Source: Yoonia vestfoldensis DSM 16212 (GTDB lineage Bacteria; Pseudomonadota; Alphaproteobacteria; Rhodobacterales; Rhodobacteraceae). From it: DNA of 64,000 nt. The DNA lies in contig NZ_KB907974.1 of assembly GCF_000382265.1 (NCBI RefSeq), forward strand, positions 124,001 through 188,000, in the 5' to 3' direction. The notes beneath the pieces are model-generated. The model ran no database searches, was not told the DNA's origin, and saw nothing but the letters and a program-made list of their open reading frames with translations. Position 1 is the first letter of the stretch. Each line of letters starts with the position of its first letter. Made by a program: the position numbers and the translations under genes. Shown in pieces: positions 51,069 through 58,963 of the stretch.

Positions 51069-52256
51069 ATGTTCCTGCCCTTTTTCGACAATCTGCGCAA
51101 ATCCGGGGTGCCGGTCTCTTTGCGCGAATTCCTGTCGTTTCTCGAAGGGATGCAGGCGGGCCTTGCGACCTATGACGTCGAGGCGTTCTATTTTCTGGCC
51201 CGCACGGTCATGGTCAAGGACGAGCGCCATCTGGACCGCTTCGACCGCGCCTTTGCCGCGACGTTCCAAGGGCTGGAGGCGATCCCCGCCGACGCTGTGC
51301 TGGACGCTATCGACCTTCCCGCAGACTGGCTGGAAAAGCTTGCGGAAAAGCACCTGACCGAGGCTGAAAAAGCCGAGATCGCGGCGCTTGGCGGGTTCGA
51401 CAAACTGATGGACACGCTCAAGGCGCGGCTGGCCGAGCAGAAAGGCCGCCATCAGGGCGGATCGAAATGGATCGGCACGGCGGGGACGTCGCCTTTTGGT
51501 GCCTATGGCTATAATCCCGAAGGTGTGCGGATCGGGCAGGATCAAAGCCGCCACCAGCGCGCGGTCAAGGTCTGGGACAAGCGCGAATTCCGCAATCTGG
51601 ATGACAGCGTTGCCTTGGGGACGCGCAACATCAAGGTCGCGCTCAAACGCCTGCGCCGCTGGGCGCGCGATGGCGCGGCGGATGAACTGGATCTGGGCGG
51701 CACGATCCGTGCGACCGCCGAGCATGGCTATCTCGACGTGAAAACGCGGCCCGAACGGCGCAACGCGGTCAAGGTGCTGCTGTTTCTTGACATCGGTGGG
51801 TCGATGGACCCGCATGTGAAGGTGGTCGAGGAATTGTTCAGCGCCGCCAAATCGGAATTCAAACATTTCCAGCACTTTTATTTCCACAATTGTCTGTATG
51901 AAGGCGTTTGGAAAGACAACCGCCGCCGCTGGGACGCGCAGACCCCGACATGGGACGTGCTGCATACTTACGGGCCTGATTACAAATGCATTTTCGTCGG
52001 TGACGCGAGCATGTCGCCTTACGAGATCGCCTATCCGGGCGGGGCCAACGAACACATGAATGCAGAGGCAGGACAGGTCTGGCTGGCCCGCGCGCGCGAC
52101 CAGTGGCGCGACACTCTCTGGATCAATCCGGTCGAGGAAAGTTACTGGCCCTACACCCAGTCGATCGGGATGATCCGCGACATATTCGGAGCCGAGCGGA
52201 TGGTGCCGATGACACTGGATGGCATCAACCGGGGCATGAAGACGCTGGTGGGGTAA
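51069..52256 (+). CDS. VWA domain protein, CoxE-like (MoxR partner)
   Basis: 395-residue protein with a C-terminal von Willebrand A domain (from about residue 235). The MIDAS start is FLDIGGSMDPH (Asp241 to Ser245), with Gly in place of the first Ser of DxSxS; this variant is common in this family but weakens metal binding. N-terminal residues 1-130 are helical (FLPFFDNLRKSGVPVSLREFLSFLEGMQAGLA). It matches CoxE-type or YehP-like VWA proteins that team with MoxR ATPases, here encoded 1.6 kb upstream in the same operon. Confidence 0.9.
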   Translation: MFLPFFDNLRKSGVPVSLREFLSFLEGMQAGLATYDVEAFYFLARTVMVKDERHLDRFDRAFAATFQGLEAIPADAVLDAIDLPADWLEKLAEKHLTEAEKAEIAALGGFDKLMDTLKARLAEQKGRHQGGSKWIGTAGTSPFGAYGYNPEGVRIGQDQSRHQRAVKVWDKREFRNLDDSVALGTRNIKVALKRLRRWARDGAADELDLGGTIRATAEHGYLDVKTRPERRNAVKVLLFLDIGGSMDPHVKVVEELFSAAKSEFKHFQHFYFHNCLYEGVWKDNRRRWDAQTPTWDVLHTYGPDYKCIFVGDASMSPYEIAYPGGANEHMNAEAGQVWLARARDQWRDTLWINPVEESYWPYTQSIGMIRDIFGAERMVPMTLDGINRGMKTLVG

Positions 52257-52258
52257 AG

Positions 52259-53089
52259 ATGATGCGGCTGATGGTCGGAGTGTTGTTTTGCTTGCTGCCG
52301 CTGTTTGCGATGGCTGACGCGTTCGGAGGCAGGCCTGTCACGCTGACCGACGGGCGCACGGATCCCGCTGCAGCGCCGTTGATCGTGGCGCTGCACGGCG
52401 CGGGCGGCACGGCGGCGAACATGCAGCGCAAGACCGGCTTTGACGCCATAGCGGCACGCCATCAACTGGTCATCGCCTATCCGAACGTTGAACGGCGTCG
52501 TTGGCGCGATGGACGGGACAGCGATGATGCAACGGATGTCGCCTATCTTGCAGCCCTGATCGAAATGCTGATTGCCGATGGCCGCGCCGATCCCGCGCGG
52601 GTCTATCTGGTGGGGCATTCCAACGGTGGCGGAATGGCGATGCGCATGGCCTGCGACCGGCCCGATCTGATCGCGGGCATCGCGGTGGTGTCCACCAATC
52701 TGCTGACGGCCTATCCGTGTGAAGGCGGGACGAGCGTTCCCGCGATCTTTTTCCACGGATCCGCCGATCCGATCACGCCAGCGCAGGGTCGCGCTGAGGA
52801 TCACCGCTTTGGTGGGGCTTATTCGGTGGCGCGCACGCTGGAAGTCTGGGCCACACGCAATCGCTGCAGGCAACCGACACTGTTGCAGTCGCTCGACGCC
52901 GTCGATGATGGCACGACAGTCGATCTGATCCGCTACGCAGGCTGTCGCGCGCCGCTTGTTCACGTGCAAATCGACGGGCACGGCCATGGCTGGCCCGGCA
53001 CGCGGCTCCGTCCGTTGCGCCTGCTGGGCCCGGCGACGCGCGAAGTCGATGCCGCGCCGTTGATTTGGTGGTTTTTTGACAAAATGTAG
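52259..53089 (+). CDS. Secreted esterase, PHB depolymerase / LpqC family
   Basis: Exported alpha/beta hydrolase of 276 residues. A signal peptide (MMRLMVGVLFCLLPLFAMA) precedes the catalytic domain. The nucleophile elbow is VGHSNGGGMA (Ser121), the acid Asp lies in FFHGSADPITP and the base His in IDGHGHGWPG. The family includes polyhydroxybutyrate depolymerases and feruloyl esterases, but without a substrate-binding domain the target is open. It starts 2 bases after the VWA stop and is probably read in the same transcript. Confidence 0.85.
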   Translation: MMRLMVGVLFCLLPLFAMADAFGGRPVTLTDGRTDPAAAPLIVALHGAGGTAANMQRKTGFDAIAARHQLVIAYPNVERRRWRDGRDSDDATDVAYLAALIEMLIADGRADPARVYLVGHSNGGGMAMRMACDRPDLIAGIAVVSTNLLTAYPCEGGTSVPAIFFHGSADPITPAQGRAEDHRFGGAYSVARTLEVWATRNRCRQPTLLQSLDAVDDGTTVDLIRYAGCRAPLVHVQIDGHGHGWPGTRLRPLRLLGPATREVDAAPLIWWFFDKM

Positions 53090-53137
53090 CAGGCAGGGTG
53101 CACTTGCGGTTTCGCCGGACGGGCCCATATCTGACAT

Positions 53138-53824
53138 ATGCTGAAATTCACACCGATCCTTCTGGCGCTGGTCTACGGTTACGCGATGTTTCGCTTTTCC
53201 GTCTGGCGCACCGCGCGCGAGCTTGATGACAAGTCGACGGAACTGGCCGACCCGATCCTGAAGGTGCTGATGGACCGGATGGCCGCAGCGCTGGGGATTG
53301 ACCGGATCCGCGTGCATATCTACGAAATTCCGCAGGTGAACGGGTTGGCCGCCCCCGACGGGCGCATCTTCATCACGCGCGGGTTCTTCAACAAGTATCG
53401 CGCGGGTGAGGTCAGCTCGGAAGAAATGGCCAGCGTCATCGCGCATGAAATGGGCCATGTCGCGTTGGGCCATTCGCGGCGCCGGATGATCGATTTTTCC
53501 AGCCAGAACGCGATGCGCACCGCACTTGCGATGATCCTGAACCGCTTTCTGCCGGGGATCGGCCCGTGGATCGCCACAGGCCTGATCAGCCTTGTCGCCG
53601 CCCGCCTGTCGCGCAACGACGAATTCGAGGCGGATGCCTATGCTTCGGCGCTGCTGGTCAAGGCGGGGATCGGGACAAGCCCGCAGAAATCGCTGTTCGC
53701 GAAGCTGGAACACCTGACAGGCGCGCATGGGGCGGCGACCCCCGCCTGGATGCTGAGCCATCCCAAGACGCCGCAGCGCATCGCCGCGATCGAGGCGAAT
53801 GAAGCGAAATGGCAGTCGCTCTAG
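53138..53824 (+). CDS. M48 family zinc metalloprotease, membrane anchored
   Basis: HtpX-like protease of 228 residues. The active site is HEMGH (residues 103-107), with the third zinc ligand Glu in NDEFEADAYAS. An N-terminal helix (FTPILLALVYGYAMF) and a second hydrophobic stretch after the catalytic site (LPGIGPWIATGLISLVAARL) anchor it. This class removes misfolded membrane proteins. It is 48 bases downstream of the esterase, with a possible promoter TTGCGG-N17-ATATCT in that gap. It converges with the PIN gene. Confidence 0.9.
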   Translation: MLKFTPILLALVYGYAMFRFSVWRTARELDDKSTELADPILKVLMDRMAAALGIDRIRVHIYEIPQVNGLAAPDGRIFITRGFFNKYRAGEVSSEEMASVIAHEMGHVALGHSRRRMIDFSSQNAMRTALAMILNRFLPGIGPWIATGLISLVAARLSRNDEFEADAYASALLVKAGIGTSPQKSLFAKLEHLTGAHGAATPAWMLSHPKTPQRIAAIEANEAKWQSL

Positions 53825-53831
53825 TGCAGGA

Positions 53832-54386
53832 TCATTGCCCTGTATCAGCCGTCAATGCCTTGCCGAGCCGTGGCAGACGCGCCTTCTTCAGCAGGGCGCG
53901 CAGGGTCCAGTCCTGACCTGACAGCCGCCACGCTTCGGCCAGCACGGCATCGGCCACGGCAGCGACATCCTGCGGTGCATCCCGCCACAGATCGCGCAGG
54001 AAATTGTCGGGGTCGCGCCGCTGCAGCCTTTCTTCGTCCAGAATGTTGCGGGGGAAATCCTTGGCGTTCATCGTCAGGATCGCATCGCAAGACCCCGCCA
54101 CAGCCGCTGCCAGCACGTGGATATCGGCCGGATCAGGCAGCCAGAACCGCCGTTCGATGCCCGCATCATAGCGGATCAGCGCATCGGGGAAGCGGGCGGC
54201 AAGGGCCGCGATCTCGCCCCGCGCCCAGACCTCTTCGGCCGCGCCAAGCTTGCCTGCGGCACGCGCCCATTCTTCCAGCACGCGCGGTGACCAGCGCGGC
54301 GCGAACAGGCCCTTGGCCGCGACACCCAGCACCATTTCCCGCATCACGGTGGGATAAAGCACGCAGGCGTCAATCAGCACTTTCAT
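53832..54386 (-). CDS. PIN domain protein
   Basis: 184-residue protein with a PIN ribonuclease fold: KVLIDACVLYPTVMREMVLG (first Asp), WARAAGKLGAA, LPDPADIHVLAAAVAGSCDAILTMNAKDFP (central Asp-Asp region). The four acidic residues of the active site are plausibly present. Most PIN proteins are toxins with an adjacent antitoxin, but here no small partner gene is visible on either side. Its ATG overlaps the stop of the rlmI-like gene (ATGA), so it may instead be a chromosomal RNA-processing nuclease. Confidence 0.8.
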   Translation of the reverse strand: MKVLIDACVLYPTVMREMVLGVAAKGLFAPRWSPRVLEEWARAAGKLGAAEEVWARGEIAALAARFPDALIRYDAGIERRFWLPDPADIHVLAAAVAGSCDAILTMNAKDFPRNILDEERLQRRDPDNFLRDLWRDAPQDVAAVADAVLAEAWRLSGQDWTLRALLKKARLPRLGKALTADTGQ

Positions 54387-55588
54387 AGGCGAAAGAACAC
54401 GGCCTTGAGATAGCCGCTTTCGGCCAAATGCGGCATCAGCGGGTGGTCAGGACCGGCAAATCCGGTGTGGATGATCTGCCCGCGCCGCCCTGCCCGCCCG
54501 ATCCCGCGCGATGACGCGTTGCGGAATTTGGTCAGATCCACGGCATGCGAACAGGAACACAGGCCCAGATAGCCGTCCGGTGCGACCAGCGGTGCGGCCA
54601 GCCGCGCGACACGTTCGTATGCGCGCAAACCGGCCTCGAGTGCGGCCTTGCCCGGTGCAAAGGCGGGCGGGTCGCAGATAACGACGTCGAATTGCGCGCC
54701 TTCCTCGGCCAAGGCGGTCAGCACGTCGAACGCATCGCCCTTGCGCGTGGTGAAACGGTCGGCGACACCCATGGCGGCGGCCCCCTGTTCGGCAAGGTCC
54801 AACGCAGGCGCGGACCCGTCAACCGCTAGCACCGATGCTGCCCCTTGCGCCAAGGCCGCAAGGCCAAAGCCGCCGACATGGGCAAAGACATCCAGCACGC
54901 GCGCGCCCTGCGAAAGATCTGCGGCAAAAGCATGGTTGGGCCGCTGGTCAAAGAACAAGCCGGTTTTCTGCCCCCCCATGATGTCGGCCATGTAGACCGC
55001 ACCATTCATCGGCACAGGAATGGCGGCGGCCGGGGCCTGGCCTGCCAGCACATCCATCCGGTCTTCCAGCCCCTCGAGCGCGCGGGTGCGCCCGGTGCCG
55101 TTCATCACGACCGTGGTGACGCCCGTCACCTCTTGCAAGGCCGCGACCAGGGGGGCGATCAGCACATCGGCCCAGGCCGCATTGGGCTGCACCACGGCGA
55201 TATCGCCGAACCGGTCGATGATGACGCCGGGCAAGCCGTCAGCCTCGGCATGGATCAGACGGTAGAACGGGTCGGGGTAAAGCCGCGCGCGATGCGCCAG
55301 CGCGCGGGCGATCTTTGCGGCGAACCACGCCTGGTCGATAACCGCCTCGGGGTTCTGGTCGAGCATCCGGCAGATGATCTTGGATGCGGGGTTGACCGCG
55401 ACGACACCCATCGGGGTACGGTTGGCATCCTCCAGCAACGCGATGCTGCCCGCAGGCAGGCCGCGCGTGCGCCGGTCGGTCACCAGTTCATTGGCATAAA
55501 CCCACGGAAAACCGTGGCGGATCGCCCGCGCTTCGGCCTTGGGAATGAGGCGCACGGTGGCGCGGTCGGAGGCATCTTGCTGTGTCAT
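54383..55588 (-). CDS. Class I rRNA methyltransferase, RlmI family
   Basis: 401-residue protein with an N-terminal PUA-like domain (VRLIPKAEARAIRHGFPWVYANELVTD) and a C-terminal Rossmann methyltransferase (ARVLDVFAHVGGFGLAALAQGAASVLAVDGS). The motif DVVICDPPAFAPGK matches RlmI, which methylates C1962 of 23S rRNA. QKTGLFFDQRPNHAF is a further family segment. Start ATG 55588 is sound. Translation is coupled to the PIN gene downstream. rlmI is likely but related family members make m5C at other sites, so the symbol is omitted. Confidence 0.87.
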   Translation of the reverse strand: MTQQDASDRATVRLIPKAEARAIRHGFPWVYANELVTDRRTRGLPAGSIALLEDANRTPMGVVAVNPASKIICRMLDQNPEAVIDQAWFAAKIARALAHRARLYPDPFYRLIHAEADGLPGVIIDRFGDIAVVQPNAAWADVLIAPLVAALQEVTGVTTVVMNGTGRTRALEGLEDRMDVLAGQAPAAAIPVPMNGAVYMADIMGGQKTGLFFDQRPNHAFAADLSQGARVLDVFAHVGGFGLAALAQGAASVLAVDGSAPALDLAEQGAAAMGVADRFTTRKGDAFDVLTALAEEGAQFDVVICDPPAFAPGKAALEAGLRAYERVARLAAPLVAPDGYLGLCSCSHAVDLTKFRNASSRGIGRAGRRGQIIHTGFAGPDHPLMPHLAESGYLKAVFFRL

Positions 55589-55638
55589 CCGCTGTCACTA
55601 GCGAACGGGGCCTTCCGTGAAAAGCCCTGATCGCGGGG

Positions 55639-56208
55639 TCAGCGCAATTGGTCGGCCAGCACGGTGGTCAGAAACTCTGTGACCCGGATCTTCTGGGTAA
55701 TGCCCCGTTCTTCGAGCTGTGCATTGGTATTGCCACCCCAGGAATCCAGATTGGCCACCACACGGCGGCTGGGTTCGATCACGGCACCAGTTCCGGCATC
55801 GCGGATCGCCACGTCGAAGATGATGTTGTAGACACCACCCGTCGAAAACTGCGTGCGACGGGTCAATCCGTGAAAGCGGACCAGCGTCACATCCATCACA
55901 ACGCGGCTGTTCGCGTTCTTGATATCGGCGCCGCCATCCATGTTGCGGCGCGCGGCCTCGGTGAACAGCGCCTCGATCTGTGCGATGCGGTCGCCTGCGG
56001 GATCACCGCGCCAGACGACATCGGCCTGCGGGTAATAGGTGTTCGCCTCTGACACCACGAGATTGGGCAAAGTCGAGAAATCCAGCGCGACCAGCCGGTA
56101 ATCGCGTTCCACATCGGGACGCGGATCGCCCTGCGTGACCATTGCACCAGGCGCACAGGCAGCCAGAGCGCCCAACAACAAAGCCAAACCGAAAATCCTG
56201 CGAAACAT
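55639..56208 (-). CDS. Conserved lipoprotein, DUF6778-like
   Basis: 189-residue lipoprotein; MFRRIFGLALLLGALAAC has a lipobox LAAC with Cys18. The mature part includes DYRLVALDFSTLPNLVVSEANTYYPQADVVWRGDPAGDR and TEFLTTVLADQL. I recall similar Rhodobacterales proteins carrying the DUF6778 label; function is unknown. ATG 56208 follows AAGAGG. It is the last gene of the short minus-strand group, divergent from edd. Confidence 0.75.
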   Translation of the reverse strand: MFRRIFGLALLLGALAACAPGAMVTQGDPRPDVERDYRLVALDFSTLPNLVVSEANTYYPQADVVWRGDPAGDRIAQIEALFTEAARRNMDGGADIKNANSRVVMDVTLVRFHGLTRRTQFSTGGVYNIIFDVAIRDAGTGAVIEPSRRVVANLDSWGGNTNAQLEERGITQKIRVTEFLTTVLADQLR

Positions 56209-56308
56209 GAACAACCTCTTACACGCGCGAACTGCATGCGTGTCTAACATAGAGATGTGGCGCTGTTAAGGCAGGACCGTGGGAGCATACGAATATGTTC
56301 CCTACCCT

Positions 56309-56322
56309 TGTTAGCGCTAACA
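56309..56322. promoter_or_regulatory. LacI-family operator palindrome upstream of edd-eda
   Basis: TGTTAGCGCTAACA is a perfect 14-base palindrome 42 bases before the edd ATG, in the classic form (central CG) for LacI/GalR repressors of sugar genes. It would repress the Entner-Doudoroff operon in the absence of its sugar. The repressor gene is not in the window. Confidence 0.85.
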
Positions 56323-56363
56323 CTTTCTGCTAAGTCTGCCCAAAGAGAAAGACGAGGACCAAG

Positions 56364-58169
56364 ATGCCGCTTCACCCGACCATCGCCGCCGTGACCGACC
56401 GTATTCGCGCCCGTTCCGAAGGGCCGCGCCGCCGTTATATGGACACGATGGCGCGCGCCGCCGCCGACGGGCCGCGCCGCGCCCATCTGACCTGCGGGAA
56501 TCAGGCGCATGCCTATGCCGCGATGGGTGCCGACAAGGACGCGCTGACAGCGACCAGTGCAGGCAATATCGGGATCATCACCGCCTATAACGACATGCTG
56601 TCCGCGCATCAGCCGTTCGAGACCTATCCCGACAAGATCCGCGCCGCCGCCCGTGCGGCCGGTGGCACTGCACAGGTCGCAGGCGGCGTGCCTGCGATGT
56701 GCGACGGTGTGACCCAAGGCCAGACCGGCATGGAACTGTCGCTGTTTTCGCGTGACGTGATCGCGCTGGCCGCAGGGGTGGGGCTGTCGCACAACGTGTT
56801 CGATTCCGCGATCTATCTGGGTGTCTGCGACAAGATCGTCCCCGGTCTTGTGATCGCCGCCGCCACCTTCGGCTATATCCCGGGCATCTTTGTGCCAGCG
56901 GGGCCGATGACCTCTGGCCTGCCCAATGACGAAAAGGCCAAGGTGCGCCAGCAATTCGCCGCAGGCGAGGTCGGGCGCGACGCGCTGATGGCCGCCGAAA
57001 TGGCCAGCTATCACGGGCCGGGCACCTGCACCTTTTACGGCACGGCCAATACCAACCAGATGCTGATGGAATTCATGGGCCTGCACATGCCGGGCGCGTC
57101 TTTCGTCAATCCGGGCACACCCCTGCGCGAGGCGCTGACCGTCGCTGCAACCGAACGCGCGCTGGCGATCAGCGCGCTTGGCAATGCCTATACCCCTGTG
57201 TGCGATGTGCTCGATGAACGGGCCTTCGTGAACGGGCTCGTGGGGCTGATGGCGACAGGCGGGTCCACCAACCTTGTCATCCACCTGCCCGCCATGGCGC
57301 GCGCCGCAGGCGTGATCCTCGATCTGCAGGATTTCAGCGATATTTCCGCCGTGACCCCGCTGATGGCCAAGGTCTATCCCAACGGGCTCGCGGATGTGAA
57401 CCATTTCCATGCCGCAGGTGGCCTTGCCTATATGATCGGGCAATTGCTGGATGCAGGTCTGCTGCACGACGACACGACGACGATCGCGGGCAAGGGGCTG
57501 GACCATTACACGCGCGAACCCAAGCTGGCGGGCAATGGCGTGACCTATGCCGACGGGCCGAAAACATCCGCCAATGACAAGATCCTGCGCCCGGCCTCCG
57601 ACCCGTTCCAGAAATCGGGCGGGCTGATCCAGCTGACAGGCAACCTCGGGCGCGGCGTGATCAAGACCTCTGCCGTCGCCGCCGAACGCCACATCATCGA
57701 AGCGCCCGCGCGGATCTTTCACACGCAGGATGCCGTGAAAGAGGCCTTCAAGGCCGGTGAATTCACCAGTGACACCGTGGTCGTGGTGCGGTTCCAGGGG
57801 CCGAAATCGAACGGCATGCCCGAATTGCACAGCCTGACGCCGGTGCTGGCTGTTCTTCAGGACCGCGGGCTCAAGGTCGCACTTGTCACCGACGGGCGGA
57901 TGTCGGGCGCCTCGGGCAAGGTGCCTTCCGCCATCCATGTCTCGCCCGAGGCCGCGGACGGTGGCCCGATCAGCCTGATCCGCGACGGCGATGTGATCCG
58001 TCTGGACGCCACCCAAGGCACGATCGAAGTGCTGGGCGTGGACCTTGCCACCCGCAGCCCCGCGCAGGCCGATCTGACCGGCAACGGCACCGGCGTCGGG
58101 CGCGAATTGTTCGAAATCTTCCGCCGCAGCGTAGGTCCTTCCGCCGATGGTGCGGGCGTCGTCGTCTGA
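56364..58169 (+). CDS. edd: Phosphogluconate dehydratase
   Basis: First enzyme of the Entner-Doudoroff path, turning 6-phosphogluconate into KDPG. 601 residues, normal. Fe-S binding cysteines are seen in [31 protein letters not shown] and [20 protein letters not shown], and the C-terminal domain has [29 protein letters not shown] 56364 follows GAGGA. An antisense frame of 669 codons on the other strand is a shadow. Confidence 0.97.
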   Translation: MPLHPTIAAVTDRIRARSEGPRRRYMDTMARAAADGPRRAHLTCGNQAHAYAAMGADKDALTATSAGNIGIITAYNDMLSAHQPFETYPDKIRAAARAAGGTAQVAGGVPAMCDGVTQGQTGMELSLFSRDVIALAAGVGLSHNVFDSAIYLGVCDKIVPGLVIAAATFGYIPGIFVPAGPMTSGLPNDEKAKVRQQFAAGEVGRDALMAAEMASYHGPGTCTFYGTANTNQMLMEFMGLHMPGASFVNPGTPLREALTVAATERALAISALGNAYTPVCDVLDERAFVNGLVGLMATGGSTNLVIHLPAMARAAGVILDLQDFSDISAVTPLMAKVYPNGLADVNHFHAAGGLAYMIGQLLDAGLLHDDTTTIAGKGLDHYTREPKLAGNGVTYADGPKTSANDKILRPASDPFQKSGGLIQLTGNLGRGVIKTSAVAAERHIIEAPARIFHTQDAVKEAFKAGEFTSDTVVVVRFQGPKSNGMPELHSLTPVLAVLQDRGLKVALVTDGRMSGASGKVPSAIHVSPEAADGGPISLIRDGDVIRLDATQGTIEVLGVDLATRSPAQADLTGNGTGVGRELFEIFRRSVGPSADGAGVVV

Positions 58170-58176
58170 CGCCCCC

Positions 58177-58212
58177 CACCTTCTTATTTCCCAAAATACT
58201 CCCGCCGGAGGC
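58177..58212 (-). repeat. Dispersed repeat copy H (type 2)
   Basis: On the minus strand: GCCTCCGGCGGGAGTATTTT followed by GGGAAATAAGAAGGTG; on the plus strand it lies between edd and eda. It matches copy G over nearly its full length. Confidence 0.8.
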
Positions 58213-58251
58213 AGCGCAGTTCTTCCGGCCATATCTTCAGAAAGACTGGAC

Positions 58252-58896
58252 ATGACCCCTCAGGATGCTTCCGCCGCCGCGATGAAAATCTGCCTTCTCG
58301 CCCCTGTGATCCCCGTTCTGGTGATCGAGGATGCCAGCACCGCCGCAGATCTTGCGCGCGCGCTGGTCGCAGGCGGTCTGCCCGCGCTGGAAGTGACCCT
58401 GCGCACGCCCGCCGCCCTCGACGTGATCCGCGAAATGGCCACTGTTGCCGGCGGGCATGTGGGGGCTGGCACCTTGCTGACACCCAAAGATGTCGAAAAC
58501 GCCAAGGCGGCAGGGGCCACGTTCGGCGTAGCTCCCGGGGCAACCGACCGCCTGCTTGACGCCTGCGAGGCCAACGACCTGCCGCTTCTGCCCGGTGCCG
58601 CCACCGCATCCGAGGCGATGCGCCTGCTGGAACGCGGCTATTCTGTGCAGAAATTCTTTCCCGCCGAGGCCAATGGCGGGGCGGCCGCCCTCAAGGCCAT
58701 CGGCGCGCCGATCCCGCAGGTCAAATTCTGCCCCACAGGCGGCGTGACCTTGCAGAACGCGCCCGTCTATCTGGCGCTGGCGAACACGCTCTGCGTCGGT
58801 GGATCGTGGGTCGCGCCCAAGCAGCTGATCGACGCGGGCGACTGGACAGGCATCACCGCGCTTGCAGCCCAGGCTGCAGCGCTGTCACGCACCTAG
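58252..58896 (+). CDS. eda: KDPG aldolase
   Basis: Cleaves 2-keto-3-deoxy-6-phosphogluconate into pyruvate and glyceraldehyde-3-phosphate. 214 residues. ATG 58252 gives MTPQDASAAAMKICLLAPVIPVLVIED. The Glu in LPALEVTLRTPAAL and the Schiff-base Lys in VQKFFPAEANGG are visible, and KFCPTGGVTLQN binds phosphate. It sits 82 bases after edd, with repeat copy H between. Both belong to one operon under the LacI-type operator. Confidence 0.96.
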   Translation: MTPQDASAAAMKICLLAPVIPVLVIEDASTAADLARALVAGGLPALEVTLRTPAALDVIREMATVAGGHVGAGTLLTPKDVENAKAAGATFGVAPGATDRLLDACEANDLPLLPGAATASEAMRLLERGYSVQKFFPAEANGGAAALKAIGAPIPQVKFCPTGGVTLQNAPVYLALANTLCVGGSWVAPKQLIDAGDWTGITALAAQAAALSRT

Positions 58897-58923
58897 AGGC
58901 AGACTTCATCTTGCATTAGGACT

Positions 58924-58959
58924 TGTCCCGTATCACCCGTTCTGAACGGAATGGGGACA
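58924..58959 (+). promoter_or_regulatory. Nested inverted repeats masking the chemoreceptor RBS
   Basis: Inner: CCGTTC-T-GAACGG (58937-58949). Outer: TGTCCC (58924-58929) with GGGACA (58954-58959). The ribosome binding site GGGGA lies in the outer right arm, 5 bases before ATG 58964, so the folded leader would hide it. The inner palindrome could instead be a DNA operator. Confidence 0.5.
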
Positions 58960-58963
58960 TTGC

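Noticed and set aside
53832..54386. Toxin-antitoxin module
   Set aside because: No antitoxin-sized gene is found on either side of the PIN gene; the upstream overlap partner is a methyltransferase.
56244..58253. 669-codon open frame antisense to edd
   Set aside because: The protein is rich in His, Arg and Gly with no motif and covers a certain edd gene; typical shadow.
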